In this document: one piece after another, positions 43,294 through 51,923 of the stretch
How positions within the stretch are numbered: the first letter of the stretch is position 1
Layout of the letters: each line of letters begins with the position of its first letter
NCBI GenBank assembly: GCA_963710665.1
Contig: CAVQBC010000006.1
Coordinates: forward strand, 772,546 to 836,545
DNA from: CAVQBC01 sp963710665
GTDB lineage: Bacteria > Actinomycetota > Thermoleophilia > Solirubrobacterales > Solirubrobacteraceae
DNA length: 64,000 nt
Direction of reading: 5' to 3'
Made by a program: the position numbers and the translations under genes
The notes under the pieces: model-generated
Databases searched by the model: none
Told to the model about the DNA's origin: nothing
The model's input: only the letters and a program-made list of their open reading frames with translations

Positions 43294-44190
43294 CTACGCC
43301 CTGCTTGTCGGCAGGGCACCGCCGACGGACGGGGCGGCTTCGGCGAGTGCTGCCAGGAGCGCCGTGGTGGCGGGCGGGTCGGGTGGTTCGCCGTAGGTCG
43401 CCGCATAGATGTGTTGGTGTGAGCCGGGTATTTCGCGTGCCACGATGCCCTTGATGCGGTGGGCGCGCAGGGCAAGCCCGGGGCTGGTCGCCACGCCGAG
43501 TCCGGCGGCGACCAGCGCCTGCATCACGACCATGTCGTCGGAGGTGTAGCCGATCCTGGGTTCGAACCCCTGGTCGGCGCACATCGACAGGAGATGGCTG
43601 CGGCACCGGGCGCAGCCGGCGATCCAGGTGGCGTCGCGCATTGTGGCGAGCGTGTGCCCGTCTCGGGTGGACAGCAGGTACAGCGGATCGTCGAGCAGGT
43701 GGTGCAGCCGGACGTCTTGTGGTTCGGGTTCTGTCTCGTCGTAGCGGAAGATGATCGCGACGTCGATCTTGCCGGTGCGCAGCAGTTCCAGTGCCTCGGG
43801 TGGCTGGGTGTCGGTCAGGCCGATCTGTAGTCCGGGGTGCTTGTTGGTCAGCGCTGCCACCGCCCGCGGGACGAGTGAGCCGATCACGGAGGAGAAGCTG
43901 GCCAGGCGCACCCGGCCGGCGGTCAGCCCGACGTGTGCGGCGAGCTCGGCGTCGGCGGTCTCGATCCGCCCGATGATCTCGGCTGCCCGGTCGGCCAGCA
44001 GCTGTCCGGCGGGGGTGAGCCGGATGCCGCGCCCGGCCCGTTGCAGCAGCTGCGCGCCGGTCTCGGCCTCGAGCCGGGCGAGGTGGTGGCTGACCGTCGG
44101 CTGCGTGTAGTGGAGCTCCTTCGCTGCCGCGGTGACCGAGCCGAGTCGCGCGAGCGCGTCGAGGACGCGCAGTCGAGTGATGTCCAGCAT
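43294..44190 (-). CDS. LysR-family transcriptional regulator
   Basis: 298 residues. The N-terminal winged HTH (MLDITRLRVLDALARLGSVTAAAKELHYTQPTVSHHLARLE) is followed by the two-lobed effector domain (RLASFSSVIGSLVPRAVAAL, IGLTDTQPPEALELLRTGKIDVAIIF, LVAAGLGVATSPGLALR). Divergent from the reductase-like gene about 212 bases away, the classical LysR layout. The word ATCTAT occurs twice between 44190 and 44208, next to the start. Confidence 0.9.
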   Translation of the reverse strand: MLDITRLRVLDALARLGSVTAAAKELHYTQPTVSHHLARLEAETGAQLLQRAGRGIRLTPAGQLLADRAAEIIGRIETADAELAAHVGLTAGRVRLASFSSVIGSLVPRAVAALTNKHPGLQIGLTDTQPPEALELLRTGKIDVAIIFRYDETEPEPQDVRLHHLLDDPLYLLSTRDGHTLATMRDATWIAGCARCRSHLLSMCADQGFEPRIGYTSDDMVVMQALVAAGLGVATSPGLALRAHRIKGIVAREIPGSHQHIYAATYGEPPDPPATTALLAALAEAAPSVGGALPTSRA

Positions 44191-44402
44191 CTATCGAGCG
44201 TATCTATGGGCGGGCGTGAAGGTTGGCATTGGACGAATGAGTCGATCCGGTCCACGCTCAGGGGCATGACCACCACGCCGGCCCGCCCCGTCCACCGACT
44301 GACCGATCTGATCGAAGGTGTCCGCGCCGCAAGGTCGAGAGTGTCTACATCAGTGCCCGCCACCTACGAGAACTGACCCCGAGCATCGAAGGAGCAGCAG
44401 CC
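44191..44402. promoter_or_regulatory. LysR/DHFR-like divergent intergenic region
   Basis: Contains a possible 36-codon reading frame (44265-44375, MTTTPARPVHRL...) with a GGGG just upstream, but it matches nothing known to me and may be chance. The direct repeat ATCTAT near the LysR start could be its operator. GAAGGAG precedes the reductase-like gene. Confidence 0.4.
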
Positions 44403-45050
44403 ATGTCACTCGCCCGCGTGCAGAACTTCTCCATCTCACTCGACGGCTTCGGCACCGGTGAGGGCCAAAGCGCCGACGCACATTTCGGTCACGCCGGGGA
44501 TCGGCTGCACGAGTGGATGTTCGCCACCCGGTGGGGCGGCGAGATGCTCGGCCGGCCCGGCGGGAGCGGCGGCATCGACGACGCCTTCTCGCGGCAGTTC
44601 ACTCCGGGGATCGGCGCCGAGATCATGGGTGCCGGGAAGTTCGGCCACCCCGGATGGCACGAGGACCCGGAGTGGAAGGGCGCGTGGGGTCCCAACCCGC
44701 CGTTCCACACACCGGTCTTCGTCCTCACCCATCACACGCGCCCGTCGATCGAGATGGATGGCGGCACGACGTACCACTTCATCGATGCTTCGCCTGCCGA
44801 GGCGCTCGAGACGGCCCGCGAGGCGGCGGACGGCCAGGACGTACGCATCGGCGGAGGTCCCACTGTGATCCGCGAATTCCTTGCTGCCGGGCTCGTCGAC
44901 CACATGCACACCGTGGTGGTCCCGATCCTGCTCGGCCGGGGCGTGCGGCTCTGGGACGGACTGGAGGGTCTCGAGAGGGACTACGAGGTCGAGGCCACGT
45001 CCTCGCCCAGCGGAGTCACGCATGTGACGTTCACCCGTGCGGGTGCCTGA
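44403..45050 (+). CDS. Dihydrofolate reductase / RibD C-terminal-like reductase
   Basis: 215 residues. Start FSISLDGFGTGEGQSADAHFG, later AEIMGAGKFGHPG, PVFVLTHHTRPSIEMDGGTTYHFID, VRIGGGPTVIREFLAAGLVDHMHTVVVPILLGRG. This is the small RibD_C/YyaP-type reductase fold with an NADPH loop (IGGGPT). The physiological substrate of this branch is generally unknown. GAAGGAG before the ATG. Likely controlled by the divergent LysR protein. Confidence 0.85.
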   Translation: MSLARVQNFSISLDGFGTGEGQSADAHFGHAGDRLHEWMFATRWGGEMLGRPGGSGGIDDAFSRQFTPGIGAEIMGAGKFGHPGWHEDPEWKGAWGPNPPFHTPVFVLTHHTRPSIEMDGGTTYHFIDASPAEALETAREAADGQDVRIGGGPTVIREFLAAGLVDHMHTVVVPILLGRGVRLWDGLEGLERDYEVEATSSPSGVTHVTFTRAGA

Positions 45051-45104
45051 ACCGTCTCGGTCGAGAACATCGAAGGCCTGCCAGGAAGTCGACTCCTCAC
45101 ACGC

Positions 45105-45434
45105 CTACTCGCGGGCGTTCGCCTCGCCGCGGCGCCAGGGCCAGACGCCGTCGATCTCGACCTCGAGCGAGAAGCTCAGGATGATCCGGATGACGACGAT
45201 GGCGCCCAGGACCGCGACGCTCTCGAGCGTCGGGTCGACGATGATCGTCCGCACGATGTCGGCCACGATGAGGACCTCGAGGCCGAGGAGGATGCAGCGG
45301 CCGAGGTCGCGGCGGAGGGCCTCGTAGGCGCTCGCGGCGGTCCGCGCGCGCAGGACGCGCCGGGCGAAGGCCGCGAGGGCGCCGAGCCCGCCGACGATCA
45401 TGATCGCCGCGCCGACGGCCTCGACCACCTTCAC
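45105..45434 (-). CDS. DUF1622 membrane protein
   Basis: 109 residues with three hydrophobic helices: VVEAVGAAIMIVGGLGALAAF, GRCILLGLEVLIVADIVRTI and VAVLGAIVVIRIILSFSLEVEI. The middle helix with LGLEVLIVADIVRTI followed by the SFSLEVEI tail is the DUF1622 pattern. It follows the nitrilase gene by 46 bases on the same strand. Function unknown. Confidence 0.8.
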   Translation of the reverse strand: MKVVEAVGAAIMIVGGLGALAAFARRVLRARTAASAYEALRRDLGRCILLGLEVLIVADIVRTIIVDPTLESVAVLGAIVVIRIILSFSLEVEIDGVWPWRRGEANARE

Positions 45435-45480
45435 GACATCGGAGATCGTCTCCTCGTAGCCCAGGCCTCCCGCCCACGGC

Positions 45481-46485
45481 TCAGTCGATCTTGCGCGTGA
45501 AGGACCGCGAGCCCTCCAGCGGCCGGTAGATCTCGTTGAAGTCGATCGCGTAGTCGAAGTCCTCCTGCTCGGCCTTCCGCGCGCCCTTGACGTCGATGTT
45601 GTGCATCACGAGCAACTCCTCGTTGAAGTGCGAGCCGCGGAGCAGACAGAGCCCGGAGGGGGCCCAGATGCCGGACCCGCCCCAGAAGACGGCACCGCTG
45701 ATGCCGTGTTGCCCTACCGCGTTGCACGCGATGACCCACACCTGGTTGATCGCGGCGGACGCGGCCAGCACGGTGTCCCAGAGGTCCCCGTAGTAGTGGT
45801 CGGTCCGCACGTTGAGACCGGGGTAGTCCCGGGTCGCCGCCGCGCGCCAGGACGCGATCTCGACGATCGCGTCGACGCGATCGACCATCGAGTATTCGCG
45901 CAGCAGGTCCGTGAAGAGGCAGTCGTAACAGGTGGTGAACCCGACACGCCCGCGAGGGCCCTCGAAGACGAGCCGGTCGTCGCGGCCGCTCTCCGTGTAG
46001 AGCTTCTCGATCCCCGGCAGGAAGACCTTCTCGTACGTGTTCTCCGGCGCGAGGTACTCGTGGTCGCGGGCGAGCAGGAAGGTCCGGTTCAAGAACTTCC
46101 CGTCGGGCCCGGCCGCGACGTTGTTGAGGATGATCCCGATGAACTCGTCGTCGAACAGCGGCTTGAGCTCCGTCTCGATCCAGTCGATGTGGTTCTCGAT
46201 CGTCGCCTCGCTCATATAGCGCCGGCAGCTCGGCTCGTCCTCCCAGAAGTAGCCGGAGAGGCTGAACTCGGGGAAGGCCGCGATGTTGACGCGGCGCCGT
46301 TTGAAGATCCGCGCGGCCCGGAGGATCTTCTCCTTGTTGGCCTCGATGTCAGGGACCGCGGCGGTGATGTTCGCCAGGCCGACCGAGAGCCCGGTCGGGT
46401 CGTCGGAGTACACCCGCTCGATCACCGGGAACCCGTCGACGACCTCGATCGGCCGGAACGGGCTGTAGGGGTCGGCTGGGTCCAC
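45481..46485 (-). CDS. Nitrilase-superfamily carbon-nitrogen hydrolase
   Basis: 334 residues from a GTG at 46485; AGGAGG is six bases from this GTG but directly abuts the ATG at 46491, so the GTG is preferred. The catalytic triad is readable: Glu in AAFPEFSLSGYFWED, Lys in ENTYEKVFLPG, and Cys in VGFTTCYDCLFTDLLREY. It hydrolyses nitriles or amides in the cytoplasm; the long inserts (about 334 residues) do not point to a specific branch. It is the third gene of an operon with two alpha/beta hydrolases and DUF1622. Confidence 0.85.
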   Translation of the reverse strand: MDPADPYSPFRPIEVVDGFPVIERVYSDDPTGLSVGLANITAAVPDIEANKEKILRAARIFKRRRVNIAAFPEFSLSGYFWEDEPSCRRYMSEATIENHIDWIETELKPLFDDEFIGIILNNVAAGPDGKFLNRTFLLARDHEYLAPENTYEKVFLPGIEKLYTESGRDDRLVFEGPRGRVGFTTCYDCLFTDLLREYSMVDRVDAIVEIASWRAAATRDYPGLNVRTDHYYGDLWDTVLAASAAINQVWVIACNAVGQHGISGAVFWGGSGIWAPSGLCLLRGSHFNEELLVMHNIDVKGARKAEQEDFDYAIDFNEIYRPLEGSRSFTRKID

Positions 46486-46562
46486 GTCCATCCTCCTGGT
46501 CCGGGTGCGGCGGCGCGACCGACCGTCCCATGCCGGTCCCGGCGCCGCAACCGCCACCGGGG

Positions 46563-47417
46563 TCAAACGCGCGCGGTGTGGCGCAGGAGCGCGGGCAGGA
46601 CGACCTCCCACGTGACCGGCGGGAAGTACTCGTGCCCGGTCTGCTCCAGGACGAGCAGCTCCGCGCCGGGGAGCTCGTCCGCGAGCGTGCGCCCGTGCGC
46701 GAGCGGGAACAGCGGGTCCTCGGTGCCGTGGATGACGAGCGCCGGAACGCCCACCTCGCCGAGCCTCTCGCGCCAGGGATCGCCCATGTCGAGCTCGACG
46801 GGGCTCGTCAGGCTCCGCTCGAGGTCGGCGCTGTGGTCGAAGACGCGCCCGGCGAGCACCCGCATCGCGGCCTCGTCGTAGGGCCGGGAGCGAGCGGCGT
46901 ACGGGCGCTCGGCCTCGACCAGGTACCCGATCACCGCGTCGCGGTCCGACCAGTCGGGCTCGGGCGGCTCGTCCGCGAAGAGCCCCTCCGCGGGGCCGGG
47001 CAGGTCGGGCTGCCCGTGGCCGGGGCCTCCGGGAGTGGTCGAGGCCAGGATCACCGACGCGACCCGGTCGGGGTGGTCCAGCGCAAGCAGCTGCGCGATC
47101 CCGCCGCCCAGCGACATGCCGAGGATGTGCGTCTGCTGCACGCCGAGCACGTCGAGCAGACCCACCGCGTCCGCGACCAGGTCGCGGATCGAGTACGGCG
47201 GCATCCCCGGCCCGTGCGGCTCCGAGCGCCCGGCGCCGCGGCTGTCGTAGCGGACGACGAACCGGGAGCCGGCCGCGAGCCGCGCGCAGAGCCCGTCGTC
47301 CCACGAGAGCATGGTGCTGCCGGCCCCGTGGATGAGCAGGATCGCGGGGTCCGCGGGGTCGCCGAACGTCTCGACGCAGAGGTCGATCCCGTTCGCCTCG
47401 ACGATGCGCGCGCTCAC
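46563..47417 (-). CDS. Alpha/beta hydrolase (second of a coupled pair)
   Basis: 284 residues from a GTG overlapping the previous stop (GTGA). Oxyanion segment LLIHGAGSTMLSW, YDSRGAGRS, nucleophile elbow GMSLGGGIAQL, ALVIHGTEDPLFPLAHG with the acid residue, and the final His in EQTGHEYFPP. All catalytic elements are present. Many relatives are esterases or meta-cleavage-product hydrolases. Operon with a second hydrolase and a nitrilase. Confidence 0.87.
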   Translation of the reverse strand: MSARIVEANGIDLCVETFGDPADPAILLIHGAGSTMLSWDDGLCARLAAGSRFVVRYDSRGAGRSEPHGPGMPPYSIRDLVADAVGLLDVLGVQQTHILGMSLGGGIAQLLALDHPDRVASVILASTTPGGPGHGQPDLPGPAEGLFADEPPEPDWSDRDAVIGYLVEAERPYAARSRPYDEAAMRVLAGRVFDHSADLERSLTSPVELDMGDPWRERLGEVGVPALVIHGTEDPLFPLAHGRTLADELPGAELLVLEQTGHEYFPPVTWEVVLPALLRHTARV

Positions 47418-48187
47418 CGCAGGTACTTGGCGACCACGGGGGCGAGATCCTCGTCCGGCACGCCGTGCCACCCGCCGGTGAGGGTGCGCAGCGTCCCGTC
47501 GGGCAGCGCCCCGGCGATCGCCGCCGCCCCGCCCGTGAGGTCGTCCGAGCTGCCCTGGCTGTCGAGCACCAGCGTCGGGGTCCGCACCGACCGGAGCAGG
47601 TCGAAGTCGGTGGCGTCGGAGATCACGCAGTCGTAGACGAGCGTGTGCGCGACGGCCTCGAACGCGGGCCGCACCGGCGCCATCCCCTCGATCACCTCGG
47701 GCGGCACGCCGATGGCGGTCAGGAAGCGGTCGGCGGCGGCCGCCCGGTCGCCCGCCGCCACGAGCGCGGCGATCTCGGCGGTGAAGGCGGTCTCCGGCGG
47801 CGCGCCCTCGTCGCGCACCGGCGGCTCGAACAGCACGAGCTTCTCGATCGGCACGCCGGCCGCCGCCGCGTGCAGCGCGAGCAGCCCGCCCGAGGAGAAC
47901 CCGTAGACGGACGCCGACCCGCCCGCCTCGGCGATCAGCGCGGCCAGGTCCTCGACCTCGCGCTCGACCGCGTAGACCTCCGCGTCGCCGCTCTCGCCGC
48001 GGCCGCGGCGGTCGTAGGTGTAGACGCCGAAGTCCGCGGCGAGCAGCGCGCCCAGGCCGCGGATGTTGTCGAAGCCGGAGTAGCCGCCCGCGGGATCGAC
48101 CATGACCAGCGCCGGTCCGTCGCCGGATCGCTCGAACACGATCCCGGTGCCGTCGGCCGACCGGGCGATCCCCTGTGCCGTCTGCAA
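47414..48187 (-). CDS. Alpha/beta hydrolase (first of the operon, TTG start)
   Basis: 257 residues. GAGGAGG lies six bases before a TTG at 48187, whereas the longer GTG start at 48220 has no ribosome site, so TTG is chosen. Seen: MVDPAGGYSGFDNIRG, YTYDRRGRGESGD, elbow YGFSSGGLLAL, and a C-terminal GGWHGVPDEDL with the His. It heads the operon with hydrolase 2, nitrilase and DUF1622. Substrate unknown. Confidence 0.82.
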   Translation of the reverse strand: MQTAQGIARSADGTGIVFERSGDGPALVMVDPAGGYSGFDNIRGLGALLAADFGVYTYDRRGRGESGDAEVYAVEREVEDLAALIAEAGGSASVYGFSSGGLLALHAAAAGVPIEKLVLFEPPVRDEGAPPETAFTAEIAALVAAGDRAAAADRFLTAIGVPPEVIEGMAPVRPAFEAVAHTLVYDCVISDATDFDLLRSVRTPTLVLDSQGSSDDLTGGAAAIAGALPDGTLRTLTGGWHGVPDEDLAPVVAKYLR

Positions 48188-48461
48188 CGCGTGCCTCCTC
48201 GGGTGGACATCGATCACCACCTCTACAGACCGCCGTCTGACCCCAAACTCATCGCGCAGCGGTCATGAATCTGCCACGCGCTCGCGTCGCCTCCTTCTTC
48301 GCGGCCGTGCTGACCGCCGCCGGCCTCGAGGGCTGGACGCCGTTCGCGCACTCGGGCGCGTGCGCCGCGCTGCTCAGCCTGGCGCTCGGCTCCCCCTGGC
48401 CCGCGCTCCGTCCCGGCGAGTCCACGCCGCCGGCGCGCTGGTGGCGTCCGCTCGGCGAGGT
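48188..48461. other. Intergenic region, no convincing gene
   Basis: Holds the promoter of the hydrolase operon. A plus-strand frame from 48265 starts with a signal-like stretch, but it continues antisense through the CAP-domain gene with Arg-rich, shadow-type sequence, so it is not accepted. Confidence 0.4.
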
Positions 48462-48914
48462 TCAGCGGCGGCGGCCGAGGTGGTACACGACCGTCGCGCT
48501 GTCGCGCTGCAGGCCGGGCTTCGGAGCGTCGCGCTCCGTCCACGCCGCGCCGTACTGCCAGTCGCCGAGGATGGTCCGGCGATGCCGGGGCGATCGCATC
48601 CACTTGTTCACGATGCTCCGCGGCGTCGACCTCGACCCGCTCCCCCACGCCAGCAGCTCGCCCACCCGCCAGCGCCGGCCGCGCGAGTTCAGCACGAACG
48701 GAAACCGCAGCGACCGGCGCGCGAAGTCGCCGTGGGTGAAGCGCGACCTCCGGCTGATCGCGCGCGCCCACGACCGCGCGGAGACGCTCAGCCCACGCGA
48801 GAAGCGCAGCGGGCGCCGGCCGTGCTTGCGCCGCTCCTCGTTGATGAGCCTCGCGATCGCGCGGCGGTGACGGCGGCGGCGGATCTCGCTGATCGGCTGG
48901 TCGGCGTCGCTCAT
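48462..48914 (-). CDS. CAP-domain (SCP/PR-1-like) protein, no visible signal peptide
   Basis: 150 residues from the ATG at 48914. CAP motifs: IARLINEERRKHGRRPLRFS, LSVSARSWARAISRRSRFTHGDF with the metal-binding His, ELLAWGSG, and SIVNKWMRSPRHRRTIL. Family members are usually exported, yet this one begins MSDADQPISEIRRRRHRR with no hydrophobic leader. It lies beside an integrase remnant, so the N-terminal signal may have been lost by rearrangement. Confidence 0.7.
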   Translation of the reverse strand: MSDADQPISEIRRRRHRRAIARLINEERRKHGRRPLRFSRGLSVSARSWARAISRRSRFTHGDFARRSLRFPFVLNSRGRRWRVGELLAWGSGSRSTPRSIVNKWMRSPRHRRTILGDWQYGAAWTERDAPKPGLQRDSATVVYHLGRRR

Positions 48915-49004
48915 CGTCTTCGGCTGCCAATTAGATCCGATCGGGCGCGGTCGGTCATGCGGATGGGTCCAACAGGCGCCGGAGGGCTTGCCCAAGCGTG
49001 GCTA

Positions 49005-49110
49005 TCGCCGGGCCCGCCGGCGCCCGGCACCCACTGGCGCTCGATGCTGATCTCGCTCTCGGCAAAGCGCAGGTCGGGGCGCTGCAGCCCGTAGAGCTCC
49101 CCGCGCCGGG
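49005..49110 (-). pseudogene. Tyrosine-recombinase remnant carrying the box I arginine region
   Basis: Minus-strand frame: ARRGELYGLQRPDLRF, then AESEISIERQWVPGAG. This is the segment of phage-type integrases around the first catalytic Arg (G-x-R-x-x-E-L). Everything before and after is missing. The last ~30 bases are nearly identical to a segment of the second remnant at 52.6 kb. Confidence 0.6.
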
Positions 49111-49135
49111 CGCCGGCGCGCGGCTGGTGATCTCG

Positions 49136-49429
49136 TCAGGCGTTCACGAAGCTATGCGCCGGGAAGAGTTTCGGAGCGTCCGTGACGCCGGCGTCCTGCA
49201 TGAGCGGCAAGATGACCTCGCCGAACCGGGCGAACGTGTCCATGGACTCCCACACATCGACGACGACGAAGCCGTTCTCGCCTTGTCCAGCGATGTGGAC
49301 GAGGATGCCCTCGGCCGGCCAATCCTCCCGCGACTCGAGGCGGCTCTTCCCACCGGTGAGGCCACGCACGACCTGCTCGTAGCGCTCTTGCGTCAGCGTC
49401 GGGCCCTGGTGAACCATCACGACTGGCAT
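49136..49429 (-). CDS. Small antibiotic-biosynthesis-monooxygenase-like (ABM) domain protein
   Basis: 97 residues from the ATG at 49429 (GAGGGAG five bases upstream). VVMVHQGPTLTQERYEQVVRGL, then a beta-rich HIAGQGENGFVVVDVWESMDTFARFGEVILPLMQ and APKLFPAHSFV, the dimeric ferredoxin-like pattern. Function not determinable; it may be an orphan cargo gene in this rearranged region. Confidence 0.65.
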   Translation of the reverse strand: MPVVMVHQGPTLTQERYEQVVRGLTGGKSRLESREDWPAEGILVHIAGQGENGFVVVDVWESMDTFARFGEVILPLMQDAGVTDAPKLFPAHSFVNA

Positions 49430-49556
49430 TGCGACTCCCTCGTTGGATGCAGCCACCGTACGCCGCCGGGGGAGGTGCGGTGGCGTCGCGTTCGGTCAGG
49501 AGGGCGCAGCCGGCTCCGGCCCGGGCCAGGCAGCGACGAACGCCCGCAGCTCGTAG

Positions 49557-49662
49557 CCGCCCCTGCCCGGACCACGAGGGAGGGAGTGGAGATGGCCTGG
49601 CGCGACACGCCGCCGTTCCGAGCCGATCACGTCGGGTGCCTGCTGCGGCCAGCGGCGCTGCT
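49557..49662 (+). repeat. 106-bp direct repeat, copy 1: truncated 5' end of the MetE-like gene
   Basis: About 95% identical, without gaps, to 55890-55995. It carries the ribosome site, ATG (49592) and first ~20 codons (MAWRDTPPFRADHVG...) of the MetE-like gene that heads the operon at 55.9 kb. The reading frame is cut off by unrelated sequence (the SpvB-like fragment) after 49662. The GntR palindrome upstream of copy 2 is absent here. Confidence 0.85.
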
Positions 49663-50016
49663 ACCTCGAAGTCGCCGCCGGGCCAGCGCCGCGGCTCGCC
49701 GCCGACGCCCTCCGGCGCCAGCTCGTCGCCCCCGAAGGCGAAGCGCTCGCGGCCGTCGTAGCGCGGGAGCCCGTCGCGCGTGTCGACCGTGACTGCAGCC
49801 GCGTGGCCCAACGTCCAACCCCAGGCCGAACGGCGTATTGCCGGCCCCCGAGTCGTAGGAGAGGGCGAGGCTCGGCCCAAACCCCGCCCGCCCCGCAGTG
49901 AGCGGTATCGGCACCGAGACCACAGCGGTGCCCGAGCTGGGATCGACGTCGACGACGTGCCCCACGGCGAGCTGGTCGACCGTCTCACCGGCCAGCTCGA
50001 ACACGCCCTCGCTCAT
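49660..50016 (-). pseudogene. SpvB/Tc-toxin-like N-terminal fragment with frameshift
   Basis: The start region is intact (GGAGG before the ATG at 50016): GTAVVSVPIPLTAGRAGFGP, SLALSYDSGAGNTPFGLG, the N-terminal SpvB motif. After GLG the frame is lost by one extra T near 49815-49819. In the next frame it continues WTLGHAAAVTVDTRDGLPRY, DGRERFAFGGDELAPE, as expected of SpvB. The gene stops matching exactly where the 106-bp repeat begins. It is a relic of a much larger toxin or Rhs-type gene. Confidence 0.65.
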
Positions 50017-50504
50017 CGAGCGCCTCCACCCCGCCGATGGTGTGCGATGCGGGCCCCCTCATGCCGCCGGCTCGACCCGAAGTCGCCGGGTTTCAACCGG
50101 CGGCGTCCGACAGGAGCACGTCGGGCCCAACGTCGCCTCGCATCGGGCTCATGGTGACCGTGGCTCGGTCGCGCGGGAGCATTCGCAGTCGCCACTGCCG
50201 CAGGGCGCACGACCACTGAGCCACTCACCGTGGCGTCGGACATCGTCGGCCGGGGATGGGATTGCCCTCCGGACGATCGCTCCTGACTTGCAACACAGAC
50301 CATGACTCCGTCCGCGGAGTCAAGCGGCGCTACCGCCGGTTGCCTGCCTCGGAAACCGGGAGGCTTCGAGACTGCGGAAAGCCACCGAACGTCATCGCCC
50401 ACGCTGCTCGATGTCCACCACCTGCACTGAGCCCGATTGCGTTCTTGGGTCCGCAGCAGACTCTAGGATCGCTGCCCAATGCTCGAGCTTTCGGCATAGT
50501 CACC
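50017..50504. other. Intergenic region with mini-ORF before the Nudix gene
   Basis: No full gene. A 6-bp-stem hairpin (CGCCGG / CCGGCG) lies near 50086-50105. Near the end, TAGGAT (about 50464-50469) is followed by a six-codon frame ATG...TAG (MLELSA, about 50479-50499) that ends five bases before the Nudix GTG. Confidence 0.4.
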
Positions 50505-50981
50505 GTGGGCAGTCAGTTCTTCCGCGCAAGCGCCGGCATCGCCGTCGTCGATGCAGACGGCCGCGTTCTTGCGCTGGAGCGCTACGAGTTCCCGGACGTC
50601 TGGCAACTGCCGCAGGGGGGCATCGACGAGGCGGAGGAGCCCGCCGATGCCGCCAGGCGAGAGCTGGCCGAGGAGACGGGCCTGCGCTGGGACCAGGTCG
50701 AGGTGCTCGGCGAGCATCCGCGCTGGCTCGCCTACGAGCTCGAGCCGGACATGCGCAAGCCCGACACGGGTCGCGGCCAGGTGCAGAAGTGGTTCGTCGT
50801 GCGGCTCCTCGCGCCTGACGCGCGGATCGAGATCGGCCGCATCGACGCGCGCAAGGGGCACCCGGAGTTCCGTGGGTTTGCATGGATGACGCCGGCCGAG
50901 CTGCTGAGCAGGGCCGCACGGTTTCGGCTGCCGGTCTACGAGCCGCTCGCGGAGTACGTCGCCTCGCTGACGGGGCGCTGA
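50505..50981 (+). CDS. Nudix hydrolase, RppH/Ap4A-pyrophosphatase type
   Basis: 158 residues from a GTG at 50505 (the frame is open upstream but non-conserved). The order FFRASAGIAVVDADGRVLAL, VWQLPQGGIDEAEEPADAARR then ELAEETGL gives a complete Nudix box (G-x5-E-x7-RE-x2-EE-x-G). VQKWFVVRLL and WMTPAELL follow, as in RNA pyrophosphohydrolases, which remove the 5' pyrophosphate from RNA or cleave dinucleoside polyphosphates. An intact gene inside a rearranged region; possibly preceded by a leaderless mini-ORF. Confidence 0.85.
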   Translation: MGSQFFRASAGIAVVDADGRVLALERYEFPDVWQLPQGGIDEAEEPADAARRELAEETGLRWDQVEVLGEHPRWLAYELEPDMRKPDTGRGQVQKWFVVRLLAPDARIEIGRIDARKGHPEFRGFAWMTPAELLSRAARFRLPVYEPLAEYVASLTGR

Positions 50982-50984
50982 CTC

Positions 50985-51923
50985 CTACTTCTCCTGCGTG
51001 CTGCCGGTGGCCGTGCCGACCGCGCTCAGCACGAACCGCTCGCTGAATCCGGCGGCGAACGCGAGCGCCAGCACGGTCAGATGCGCTTCCTCGCCTTCAA
51101 GCGAGATGTTGAGCAGGCCGGAGGCCGCGATCGCGTAGACGCCCAACGCTGCCGCGGCGCCGAGCGCCGGCCGGGTGATCGTGATGAGCGACGTCGCGAC
51201 GTACTCGGGGATGCGCCCCTGTGCGCCGGCGTGACCCAGCGATTGGATCGCGCTGAGGCACGCGCCGAGCATGCCGAAGACCGCGACGAGTGCGATGAAG
51301 CCGACGGTGGGGTCACCGAGATCGGTGTTCCAGTCGACGGTCGCCGCCAAGAGGAGCACGATCACGATGCAGACGAGCAGCACACCGAGCAGGAGGCTGC
51401 GCTGGGAGCGCACGAGCGCGACGCGGTAGTACCGGTTGTCCGCGTCCTCGTCGCGGATGCGGGTCGCGATCGCGACGCGCCGGCGGACGTCCTGATCCGG
51501 ATCGTCGGCCGGCACTTCGATGTGCTCTTCGTCGAGCAGCGCGCGGATCAGCTCGGATCGCCAAGCGGACGACAGCTTGCCGCTCGCGGCCTCGTGGCGC
51601 AGCGCGTCGGCCTGCGCGATGAGCTCGGCGGGTTTCGCCTTCTCCAGCTCGCGCCGGGCCGCCGGCGTGAAGCAGCGCCAGGCAGTGTCGACCTCCCCGC
51701 GCTTGTGATGGGCGCGCGCATCGGCCAGCTGCGCCCGAATCGTCTTCTCCCACGCGGTTCCGCGCAGCTCCTCATCGAGGTCGAGCCGGTATTCGAGGTC
51801 GGCCTCAAAGTTCTCGATCGACGCCGTCAGACGCTGGCTGGCAGCTCGTGACGAGCCTGCGAAGAGCAGTCGCAGGACGCTCGGAGCGTCGTCGCGCTCG
51901 TCGTCGGTCGGCGTCTCGGTCAC
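50985..51923 (-). CDS. Membrane protein with helical cytoplasmic domain, unknown function
   Basis: 312 residues. The N-terminal ~170 residues are charged and helical (ASIENFEADLEYRLDLDEELRG, RGEVDTAWRCFTPAARREL). Four C-terminal membrane helices follow: LLLGVLLVCIVIVLLLAATV, FIALVAVFGMLGACLSAIQSL, RPALGAAAALGVYAIAASGLL and LALAFAAGFSERFVLSAVG. I have a general impression of this four-helix module (G-x-x-x-S-x-x-x-SL ... RP-x-x-GA ... GFSER) in membrane proteins of accessory regions, but do not know a function. Its stop is 3 bases beyond the stop of the convergent Nudix gene. Confidence 0.7.
   Translation of the reverse strand: MTETPTDDERDDAPSVLRLLFAGSSRAASQRLTASIENFEADLEYRLDLDEELRGTAWEKTIRAQLADARAHHKRGEVDTAWRCFTPAARRELEKAKPAELIAQADALRHEAASGKLSSAWRSELIRALLDEEHIEVPADDPDQDVRRRVAIATRIRDEDADNRYYRVALVRSQRSLLLGVLLVCIVIVLLLAATVDWNTDLGDPTVGFIALVAVFGMLGACLSAIQSLGHAGAQGRIPEYVATSLITITRPALGAAAALGVYAIAASGLLNISLEGEEAHLTVLALAFAAGFSERFVLSAVGTATGSTQEK

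Noticed and set aside
44265..44375. 36-codon plus-strand frame before the DHFR-like gene
   Set aside because: No recognisable similarity and lying in a regulatory region; kept only as a note.
48265..48470. Plus-strand frame starting with a signal-like sequence
   Set aside because: It has no ribosome site and most of it is antisense to the CAP-domain gene with shadow-type composition.
50240..50275. Weak match to the tRNA 3' end, possible second attachment site
   Set aside because: Only GGCCGGGGA and scattered bases agree; at this GC content this is expected by chance.
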